A program made the translations under genes and the position numbers. Below the pieces are notes generated by a model that searched no databases, was not told where the DNA came from, and worked only from the letters and a program-made list of their open reading frames with translations. DNA of 64,000 nucleotides, from the NCBI RefSeq assembly GCF_023053635.1, contig NC_086182.1:30551501-30615500 (forward strand), in the 5' to 3' direction. This document shows, one piece after another, positions 22,868 through 34,000 of this stretch; positions within the stretch are counted from its first letter, which is position 1; every line of letters begins with the position of its first letter. Source of the stretch: Elgaria multicarinata webbii (taxonomy: Eukaryota; Chordata; Lepidosauria; Squamata; Anguidae).

Positions 22868-23112
22868 GGGCTCATCTACACCAAGCAGGATATTCCACTA
22901 TGAAAGCGGTATGGAAGCGGTATATAAAAGGTGGGAGCCACACCAAACAGGATATACTGGTGTGAAAGCGGTATATGGTATGTGTCAATGGGCCGCAACA
23001 GTTGTCAGTGCACTTCAGTACCACTATAAAGCAGTAGTGTGGCTCCTGCCTTTTATATGCCACTTTCATACCACTTCCATAGTGGAATATCCTGCTTGGT
23101 GTAGATGAGCCC
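22868..23112. mobile_element. Palindromic MITE (GGGCTCATCTACACC family)
   Basis: 245 bp. The terminal inverted repeat GGGCTCATCTACACCAAGCA continues through ATATTCCACTATG and returns at the right end as CATAGTGGAATATCC, then GCTTGGTGTAGATGAGCCC. It is flanked by ATA on both sides. Both arms also contain GAAAGCGGTAT-type words. The arms match closely, so this copy is fairly young. Confidence 0.75.
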
Positions 23113-23262
23113 ATAGTCCCCGATGAGAGAGGATATTTTTCAAGGGTGAGAGTAACAGTAAGGGAAAGAAAACATTGATGGAATATGTTCTGTAGCAACA
23201 CCTGCAATGAACCCCAGCAAAGATGGGGAGGTTCGGAATTCATGACTAATACATGGCTTGTA

Positions 23263-23826
23263 ATCATAGAATCACAGAATAGCAGAGTTGGAAGGGGCCT
23301 ACAAGGTCATCGAGTCCAACCCCCTGCTCAATGCAGGAATCCACCCTAAAGCATCCCTGACAGATGCTTGTCCAGCTGCCTCTTGAAGGCCTCTAGTGTG
23401 GGAGAGACCACAACCTCCCTAGATAACTGATTCCATTGTCGCACTGCTCTAACAGTCAGGAAGTTTTGCCTGATGTCCAGCTGGAATCTGGCTTCCTTTA
23501 ACTTGAGCCCATTATTCCGTGCCCTGCACTCTGGGAGGATCGAGAAGAGATCCTGGCCCTCCTCTGTGTGACAACCTTTCAAGTATTTGAAGAGTGCTAT
23601 CATGTCTCCCCTCAACCTTCTCTTCTCCAGGCTAAACATGCCCAGTTCTTTCAGTCTTTCTTCATAGGGCTTTGTTTCCAGACCCCTGATCATCCTGGTT
23701 GCCCTCCTCTGAACACGCTCCAGCTTGTCTGCATCCTTCTTGAATTGTGGAGCCCAGAACTGGATGCAATACTCTAGATGAGGCCTAACCAGGGCCGAAT
23801 AGAGAGGAACCAGTACTTCACGTGAC
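23263..23826 (-). mobile_element. CR1 LINE 3' fragment
   Basis: Reverse orientation; the terminal ATCATAGAATCACAGAATAG is at the left. It encodes the CR1 RT C-terminus, including [20 protein letters not shown] and [17 protein letters not shown]. It is truncated in the [13 protein letters not shown] block. Confidence 0.9.
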
Positions 23827-25008
23827 TACCACATCTAGTCATGACTAGATGTGGAATTCCCTCATAGACAGATCTGGTGTTGGGGCTCCATGCAGGAATA
23901 TGCTTTCTGTAGAAACTTGAAATCAGGAATGGGAAACAAATTTGTTTGATTTACATTTTAATGCAAATGTACATAATTTCACACTTCCAAACCAATACGT
24001 GAACTGGAACTCAGTTATCCTGCAAAATTCACTCTTCTCTGACTTTTGCAATGGTGTTCTCCCATCAAATAACCCATACAAAAGTATAAGTATTGGGGGA
24101 AAGTGCTCACTAAAATGCACATTTCAGTGAAAATAATATTAAAATGCATTATATTAGGAAAGTTGCTTGAAAAAAAATGTATATTAGGCAAAATAGTAAA
24201 CAAAAATGCATGTATTAGGACAAATGCATAGAATTTTCATGCAAACTTTTAAAAAATTGTCAAACCTTCAGGATGAACCAAACTTAAGATTGGAAAAATG
24301 TGAAAACTGAGAGAAATCAAAATTGGTAGATTCATCCATCCCTACTGGAAATGTATCTCATTCTATTGAAGAAATTAAGTAAGGTCTGTCTCTATTGCAG
24401 GATTTCCATTACATTTTGGGTTATCTTCATGATGACAAGTATGTACAGAGCAAAATGGCTTAGTTGCCAAAATGCAACCCCTTTGATCTGAGATGGAGGT
24501 GAGAAAGGTTCTCCAAAAAGCAGATCAGGGAGGAGGAGGGTGAGACGGAGGTAACGGTTTGACAAAAGAATAATCCCACACAATTCATCTTCACCTCCCC
24601 CCACTTTGGAGCCCTGAGTTGGACATCTCTCTACTGGCATGCATCATAAAAGTAGCCTTTTTAAAAGTGTGCAAGGGTTACTTGGGAGCAATTACATGTG
24701 CTTCTGTGTGTTCGCAGCTAAGGGTGGACAACAGAGGGTGGCAGATACCAGCCAGTTAGGTATGTATCACACTGCACCTTGATATTAAAATAGATACACA
24801 TTGATTAGCCTTGAGAGACACTTGAATCTACCAGTGTTAAGATGCATGTCTGTGAACAGCAACAGCACAAGTACCTCGGAGTCTGGATCTCCATTATGAA
24901 AATACATGCCAATGAGTCCAAAAATCTCCAAAAGGAGTCATTAAACATAATCACCTCCTTAAACATAAGCCCAGCAATGTGGCCGGTATGTGTTTGCATG
25001 TGTTCCTC
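23827..25008. other. Intergenic / downstream flank of HTR3A
   Basis: 23920-24340 is an AT-rich repeat with AAAATGCAT and TATTAGGA words in repeated, partly inverted order, probably an old MITE. 24360-25008 should include the HTR3A 3' UTR, but I see no AATAAA or ATTAAA on the minus strand close to the stop, so the transcript end is undefined. Confidence 0.4.
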
Positions 25009-25298
25009 TCAGGCGTATTGCCAGATGGACCACAGAGTGCCCAAGGTGATGCTGTAGGCAAGCACAGCCACCAGGTAGGCCCGGAAGAGAAGTACGTCCA
25101 GGACATAGCCCACCTGTAACCATTCGCGGGCAATGTCACGGAACTCGTCCCGCTTCTCCAGGAACTGGCGGATGGCCGCAATCTCCTGCAGGATATTTTC
25201 AACCACCAACGAACTCTCCCCTGGAGGCCGGACTGTTGTACTGCTTGCTCCTCCCTCGTAATCGCGGGTGCTTTCACAGCTGTAGTGGTTCAGCTTGG
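25009..25298 (-). CDS. HTR3A: HTR3A exon 9 (MA helix, TM4, stop)
   Basis: 290 nt including the stop, residues 389-484. It encodes the rest of the cytoplasmic loop, the amphipathic MA helix [20 protein letters not shown] and TM4, ending [17 protein letters not shown]. The portal arginines are R442, R446 and then Q450, where human has a third arginine. Acceptor CTCCCTGTAG. Confidence 0.95.
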
Positions 25299-25972
25299 CT
25301 ACAGGGAGTGGAGGAAGGAAGGAGAGCTTGTGAGCAGAGCTGAACCAAAGACGGGATGAATTTGGAGTGTTGGGCTCCGATCCAGGCCCGCCGTCTGCTT
25401 TGTTCATAGAGTCATAGAATAGTAGATTTGGAAGGGGCCTACAAGGCCATCGAGTCCAACCCCCTGCTCAATGCAGGAATCCAACCTAAAGCATCCCTGA
25501 CAGATGGCTGTCCAGCTGCCTCCTGAATGCCTCTAGTGTGGGAGAGCCCCAAGCTCCCGAGGTTATTGGTTCCTTTGTCGTACTGCTCTAACAGTCAGGA
25601 AGTTTTTCCTGATGTCCAGCTGGAATCTGGCTTCCTGTATCTTGAGCCCATTATTCCGTGTCCTGCACTCTGGGAGGATCGAGAAGAGATCCTGGCCCTC
25701 CTCTGTGTGACAACCTTTTAAGTATTCGAAGAGTGCTTAAGATTTCACAAGTGGAATGGCCTGCCAGAGGAGACTCACCAACTTAACAGTCTTTTAGCAT
25801 TTAAGAAAGCTTATAAAGTCTGATCTCTTCCAGCAGGCCTATCCAGTGGAATTTGAGGATGCTTTTAGGATGTTTTTAGAATGTTTTAACAATGTGTACT
25901 GTTTTTAATCAGTATTTTATGTATTTTATACTTACTGTTGTTCCCCACCTTGATCCAAACAGGCAGGTAAGA

Positions 25973-26049
<77 letters not shown>

Positions 26050-29000
26050 GCAATTCAAGGACCTTCAATCCCCGTGAAGTCAGGTTCAGCCTGGGCAAAG
26101 AAAGAAGCATCCCTCAGAACGCAGGGTGGTGGTGTGATTTCAGTTTGGGACTTTGGGTTGGCTCTTACCTGTGCTGTCATTGTTCTCCATGTTCCTGGAG
26201 ATGTCGGAGCTCTGAGTGCGAACTGGACAGAACGCATTCCTGTCTCGGATACAGAGCAGGATGGTGGCCCGCTCCAGCACCCAGTGCTTCACCCAGTCAG
26301 GAACGTGTGGCTGCAGGTCCTGCTTGTGCACCAGCCGCACAATGAGAATGGTCTCGGTCAAGCTGATGACCAGCAAGGCCATGCAGACCACAAAATAGAC
26401 CCCTGTAGGAAGGAAGCCAGGACTTTCAGTCAAGTCATAAGAACATAAGAACATAAGAAGAGCCCTGATGCTGGATCAGACCAAGGGTCCATCTAGTCCA
26501 CCACTCTGTTTACACAGCGGCCAACCAGCCATCAGCCAGGGACCAACAAGCAGGACATGGTGCAACAGCACCCTCCCACCCATGTTCCCCAGCAACTGGT
26601 GCTCACAGGCTTATTGCCTTGAATATGGGAGAGAGCACACAACCATCAGGGCTAGTAGCCATTCATAGCCTTTGCCTCCAGGAATTTATCCAACCCCCTT
26701 TTAAAACCATACATCTTGTGGTAGTGAGTCCATTCCTTAACTAAGTAAAGATGCAGACAGTGTAGCCAAGCCCTCTGTTTTTTATTGTTTAGTCAATTGT
26801 GGGTGGGTGGGATTTGTACTTTTAAAAATATGCACAAGGAAATGCTCGCTTTCCCTATTTGGAATGTGTGAACACAAAGCAAACCAGGCTGTAACAGGAA
26901 ATGGGATCCAGATGACTCAAGTTAATTGAATCTTGGTGAGCTGAAACACCCCTGGTTCTCTCAACCCTACCAAGCACTAATTGCAAAAGGAAATCCCAAG
27001 CTTATCAACAGTCTTCTTGGGATTCATCTGACTATCCCTAATCTCAAACACACAGCTTAAATCATTTCTTAACATCCCGCCACTGACTGCTGCACCACCA
27101 GCTGCTGTGCACAATCAACTGTTGCTTCTTCTTTAGCCCTGGTACCTCCTGCCGATGGAGTTACTATGATCTTACCTATAAGTGGGGTCCCGATAGCTGT
27201 GGCAGGCAGCGTGTCAGACACGATGATCAGGAAAACGGAATAACCAAGGAGCAAGGTGATCTTGAATGAGACCCTCTCCCCACTGTCGGGGGGCAGGTAG
27301 AATCCCACAATGTCCATGACCATGAGGAAGATACTAGGGAGTAGGAGGCTCACAGCATAAAAGAGCGGGCGTCTCCGGATCACCACCTACAAATACACAA
27401 AGAGACATGCCGAGATCTTGGCAGAAGTGGGAGCTACTTTGGGGCTCACACTAATGCTGGTTGGCTCTCACTCCAATCCATTAAGGCTCATTTAATGTGG
27501 CTTGTGCCACTCTGGAGTGGCACAAGCCAAGAGCTACATTGGCACCCGATGCCTGCTAAGCCAGGAGGGCACATTGTGGGTTCCTTTGGGAGGAGCATTG
27601 CTACCTAGTCTTCTGTTTATGCCCTGTGCTTTCTACAAAATGGTTGTTAGACAGGATTAACTCTTCCTCCTCTGAAAGGGGGTGTACTGCTCTTTCCGCT
27701 ATCTTTCCCTGCTCATGTTTTAACAACACAAAATAAAAGGTACAAAAATGGCCCAAGATGCTCTCCTTTCTAATGCCAGAAAATCACAAGGTTGAAATGC
27801 AGGATTATTATTTCCCCCACGGGCTTTGTAAGACATCTTGTACTCAAATCTCAGTATCACTTTACAAAGAGGAGAATCTCCAGCCACTGATGGATGCTTG
27901 GCTATGTAAGTATTTAAATGTAAGCTGAGATATTGTTGGAAGAGACCGTGGTTTCTACGAACGTGCATTCAGAGAAAGGCACGTCTGGGAGAAACCGAGA
28001 AGGGAGATTCAGGAAACTGAGAAATGCAGCCTTCTTGGAAGGCCTTTACCATGAGTGGGATGTTCCATCTTGCGTCAGCGTCCCAACACAAGCCTCCTTT
28101 CTCTATCCCCCTGCAGTTGCATCAAAGAGCCTGTTCCGTTTTCTCTCCCCCTCCCTCCATCACGTCCCTGTCTTCCCCCAGGCTCACCAAAGCTACTTAC
28201 AAAGAACTTCATCTCAGCATAGTAATCACTGTCCCCAACACTGAACTCTCGGAACTGGCTGAGAACATGCAGAAGTTCCCACTCTCCCTGGTTCATGAAG
28301 ACACTCTTGTCATGTTTGACTTCCTCCGGGGTCCGCCACAGGGAAATGTTGATATCTCGGACTGAGGAACAGCAGATGGGAAGAATAGCAGAGTAAAAGT
28401 GCTAAAGGAGTCACCAATCATGTCCTAGAAATCCCTCCCCTCCCCATGCTAGGCCCATGCAGAAGTGATGGTGGTTGGCGTTTCTGAATATAACACATTA
28501 AATGAATCTTTTTGGTAGGGCTGTGCTCCGCTTCTCCTCGGACCGGAGAAGCAGAAGCGGATTGGGGTGCTTCACCTCCCCTTAAAGCGGAGGCGAAGAG
28601 GATCGGGGGAGCAGCGGAGCGTCGCACAGTAGATCGAGGTGAAGGTGGATCCTTCGCCTCGATCCGGAGCTCCACAAAAAAGGTAGGGGGGGTTAACTTG
28701 GCCCTGCTGCTGCTGCCGCTGCCCGTGCGGCGACAGCGGCAGAGCCAAGTAAGGGGGCAAGGGGGAGGGGGGACTTACCTGCATCCGTCGCAGCCCATCA
28801 CTGGCTTCACTAGAACCCACGGCTCAACCTGGAACTGTAGGCCACAAGCGGGGCCTACAGTTCCTGGTTGAGCCGCGGGCTCTAGTGAAGCTGGCGGCGG
28901 GCCGGGACGGAAGCAGGTAAGGGGGAGAAGGGAGGGGGCCTTACCTGGTGCCACCTCCCGCTGCTGTGGACCTCTGATTCGGAGCCGGAGCTCTGCAGCA

Positions 29001-31040
29001 GAGCGGAGCGGACCCTAGGCGGATCAAGGTGGGGCAGAGCAGGCCCAATCTGCAATTTGTGGATTGGGAGCGTGGCAGAGCGGGGGGTCCGTGCACAGCC
29101 CTACCTTTTGGGTTGGTGGCCACACATGGAAGCCCCATTGCAGGAGGTCCAAAATAAATGTCCCATAGCCACAACTTGACTAGTGCCATGCAATGCAGTG
29201 CCGGAAAAACAGAAAAGCACATGGGCTGCAACCCAACCAGTTAGCTATTTTTAAGCCCACTGATTTCTATGGGACTAAGTGCAGGCCTGACTCTTCTCCA
29301 ATGATGAAAATCAGGGTCATTAAAAGAGTAATGGTTGTCATAGGATCTGCCTGTGCTGAATCACACCAAAGGCTACTTAAGCCCAGAAGGGGCCATCCAG
29401 ATCCCTCTTGCAGGTTCACACCTGGAGCATCTCTTATTGTTCGCTGCAGTGCGTGGTAATAGGAGGTAGGGAAGTGGTCCGAATATGGAGTTTGTACTTA
29501 GTTGTCATGTCAAGTAGCCATTGGTAGACCTAGTCTTTATGGTCACAGAAGTAGCTTAAGACAGAAGGTTGGAAAATTGTCATCTTGGACAACCAGGATG
29601 AGGATATGAGGATATGACACCCACCCCTCGCATTTAGACTTTTCACATCAGCGTCCTCTCCCAGCCTACAACAAGCCACAAGGTGAAATCAATGCAACTC
29701 ATCACATACTGTTATGGAGCCAGCTGGTGAAGGTCAGAGAGCAGTTCTGCACATCAAAAGGGAAGTTGTAGATGTCCAGGCTGCAGGCAGTTACTACCTG
29801 GATGGGCTTCAGGTTCCGCACTTCCCCATGATGTAGGATGTAGACATAGGGAATGTCAGGGGATTTGCCCACATCGACACTGCAGGAAATGCAGGAGGAG
29901 AAATAGGAAGCCAGGGAAAAGAACACCAGCAATTTTGGCTACTGCTGAAAGCATCGTATTATCCCACTGATAGAACTCCTTCACTCCAGATTCCAAATCT
30001 TGAGGTGTGACTTCACACATCTTTGCGAAAGCATCTTCTCAACATGTTCAACATGGGCCTGTTGGCATCTTATGACAATGGAGCTGCTTTTTCATTTCCA
30101 GTGACAACACCCCGATTTTTTTTGCATTTGAGCCCTTGAAAACCTCACAACATTTATCATTCTCCTGGGGAAGAAAACTGTAGGTGTCGTTCCTGCCTTG
30201 TGACCATTTCATTTCGTTGGGCACCACCAACATGCCATGCTTCCGATTGCAAAGTTGTTTCTGCCAACTTTGTGGCTTCATCGCCAAAATGGGCAGCTCT
30301 CTTATCCAATGGCTGCTCTCCCAGATTTGCTGCCCTAGCAATAGAACTATTTCTTTCTATAAGGCAAAGAGCCTTATTCACTGTGGTTCAAGCCATGGTT
30401 TAAGGTGTCTTCTGAATACAGCCCTGCTTTCAGGGCTTAACCATCATAGTTAAAGCTGTGGTTTAAGGTGTCTTCTGAATGGGGCCAGAGAGACAGCGTG
30501 TCATCTCCTGGTCTACTCACCATGTGCTGGTAAAGAAACCAGTGCTGGGCACTACAGATGGAACCTGAAGCCCTTCTCTACATCTCTTTATTTATTACCT
30601 TTCTATACCACCCAATAGCCAAAGCTCTCTTTGGATCGGGGGGACGAGGCGGTTTGCAAGGGCTGCAAACACCATGGAGGATCGCCCATTGCTCATCCCT
30701 ATCCTTCTCCCAGAACTCTCCCCCTAACTGGATTGGCCATAACTGGGGCTCCTTTGAGCCAACTAAGCTCTTTCCCCATTCGATCCAGTCCATCCCAAAG
30801 GGGTACGCAATGGCTGTGCCTCGTCCATTCTCCGCCATTTCTCAACCACAATTTCACCACTCCCTGAACCTTGTAACCCAAATGGCACTTGAACGCCTTC
30901 ACAAGCCAGTGGGATGAACTTGTTTAGCTACAGAAAATGAATATGGAAAGGGTTTATTCCCCTCCACAAAGGGGCTTTCCAGTCCTTGCTAAGGTCTTCC
31001 AATGGTCGCAACAGAAGGATGGTTTGGAACAATAAATCTG

Positions 31041-31079
<39 letters not shown>

Positions 31080-34000
31080 AGTATGGGTTGCCGGCTCTGC
31101 AGCTGCCTCTCCATTGTCTCTGTCTCCTCGACAAAGACTTCCTCAGAATATTTGAATCCCACGCCCAACAAGGCAAGGGTAATTATGAGTGTTTATAGTT
31201 TCCCACTACTGGAACCATCCCAATTCCTCAGCCTTCTCCCCATCTGCAAAATACAGTAAGCAGAAGAGAGAGCCAGAAGGAAAGCAATGCCAAGAATACA
31301 AAGTGGAAAGAGATGAAAGGAAGGGAAGGGGCTAAATCCTCATGTTTCCTCCCAGCCTGCCCACACGCCCAGAATGTGGTAGTGCGGAGAGCCCCAGAAG
31401 GTTGCTGCACTTACAATTCATTGATCAGAATATCTGGGACCCAGATGGCCTCGGTAGGAACAGACATCTGGGTGATGTTGTCAAAGTCCTCCGGATTCCA
31501 TTGCAGAAATTCATCAATCCAGTGCTGTAGCAGAGGGGGGGAACAGGATATGACCCACAGTTACATGCTGAATTATTAAAAGAGGGGACAGCCCTTCTCT
31601 ATAAGCCCTTTCTTTTTCTTTTGTTCATCAGCAAAAAATATACCCCCATAGCTTCATTCACTTCCATCCACCTGGTCCCTCTTAGTCACTCAAATCCTCC
31701 ACGTTGCTAATATTATTTATTAATATTTATTTATTTATCATATTTATACCCCGCTCCTCAGCCAAAAAAGGCTCTCGGAGCAGCTTACACTTAGCAAAAA
31801 AGACCTTTTTTCTTAGACTTATAGGATCTTAAAGTTGAAAGGAGGGATTTAGGCCATTGAGGAGGGCTTTCTCCGCTGTGGCACCCCGGTTGTGGAATGA
31901 GCTCCCCAGAGAGGTCCGCCTGGCGCCTACACTGTACTCCTTTCGTCGCCAGCTGAAGACCTTTTTATTCACTCAGTATTTTAACACTTAATTTTAACTT
32001 AAATTTAAATTATACTGTTTTAACTCTGTATTTTAACCTTATATCAATTTTGCTGCGTGGTTTTATCCTGGTTGTGCCTTTTATATTGTATTTTGTATTT
32101 GTATTTTTAACTTGTTGGTTGTTTTATGATGATTTTAATTTTTGTGAACCGCCCAGAGAGCTTCGGCTATTGGGCGGTATAAAAATGTAATAAATAAATA
32201 AATAAATAAATAAATAAATTGAGTCCAACTGCCTGCTCAGTGCAGGAATCCAGTTGAAAGCATCCCAGATAGATGGCAGCCCAGTCTCTGTTTGAATACC
32301 TCCAGTGACGGAGAGCCCGACACCTCGCTAGGAAGTTGGTTTCTCCTGATGTTCCACCGAAACCTGCTTTCCTCTATGTACTTGAAAAGTGCTATCAGAT
32401 TTATCTTTTCTCATCTCCTCCAGATGGTTTGTGGATGATAACTCCCATCAGCCCTGGCCAGCATGACCAGTGATCAGAGATGATGGGAGTTGCAGTCCAA
32501 AACATCTGGAGGGGACCAGGCTGGGAAAAGAAACCCCACACTGTCAGGTGCTTAGCGTAATAGTGAATGCAGCCCAATTTGCCAATAGAACACAGCCGTT
32601 GACTGAATGGGCTGAAGTCACAGGAAGCCAGATTCCAGCTGGACATCAGGAAATACTTCCTGACTGTTAGAGCAGTACAACAATGGAAGCAGTTACCTAG
32701 GGAGGTTGTGGGCTCTCCCACACTAGAGGCATTCAAGAGGCAGCTAGACAATCATCTGTCAGGTATGCTTTAGGGTGAATTTCTGCATTGAGCAGGGGGT
32801 TGGACTTGATGGCCTTATAGGCCCCTTCCAACTCTACTGTTCTATGATTCTATGATTCTATGAAGAGGTGAAGAAAGCAAAGGCACAGAGGTGCCCAGTG
32901 AAAGACCTCAGCATCCTGGGATCTGAGTTAGTCAGATGGGCTCTGCGGCTTTGGTGGTAAACAGCTGCTCCATCAAAGGAGACCTGGCCAAACGAGCAGC
33001 CAGCTGCTGCATGAGCAAAAGGATGCAACCTTCTTACCTGTCTGTACCAGATATATGTTGTCAGAACTTGGTTTTTTTCATCCTGTTGAAAGCAGAGAAG
33101 CAGAAGTCAGGTTAACAACTCTGAAGGGCTGGTTCACCCATTAACCTTCTTGTATGGCTGGCTGGGGGGAAGTGAGGTGGTACCAGAGGGCATTAACCAG
33201 GATGGCATTAGGGTGGCCAAGTATTCTCTTTTACAGAGGACACTCCTCTATTTTGAAGGTGTTGTCTAGCTGAAGGGCTGTCCAGTCCAAGTCTGGTTTA
33301 AAGATCAAGAACCCCCAGAAGGAAGAGCCAAATGGCTTTGAAGTTGCCCATTGACCGTTACACCTGGACAGCAGACTGTGGAAGGCAGACGGCTCACCTG
33401 GTCGCAGTCTTCTATAATGTGCCGAGATGTACTGTGTTTCTATTTACATTATAATAACGGTTTCTAAACTTACACCTAGATATATAAATTAGCATGTGCA
33501 AATTTCATGCAGAAATTTGCATGAAATTTGCACATGCTTTTAAGGAAAATGAGTGCACAAGCGCTCGAACGAAACTGTATGTTTTTTAAAAAAACAACTA
33601 CCCTCTCACTCACTCCACTCCACCCCCGATGGGCACAAAGCTCGTGAGGACGTCTGTGCCCGGTTCCTGGCTCCTCACATTTACTCGCAAGGAGCTGGGA
33701 CAAAACCGTGACAGCGGGCCACATGTCCCGCAGTCTCGGGATCATCCCCAGACCACGGGAAAAGTCAGAATTGAAGGGGGAGGAGATGTCCCGGGATGCC
33801 CTGTGTGTCATGTGGATGCACAGGGACGATCCCCGGGATATTGCCCCGTCTAGACATGTCCTGTGTCAAGAATGGACAACATTTTTGCTGCTGAAGGCCA
33901 CCTTCCCATTGTGGGTTACCTGTTGGGGGCCATATGACACTGGTGAATGGGCTGAGCAGGGCCAATGAATTGGTGGTAAGCAGGGCCAAAGCCAAAAGCG

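Noticed and set aside
25886-26110. Frame with a run of about 25 asparagines
   Set aside because: Translation of the ATT microsatellite in HTR3A intron 8.
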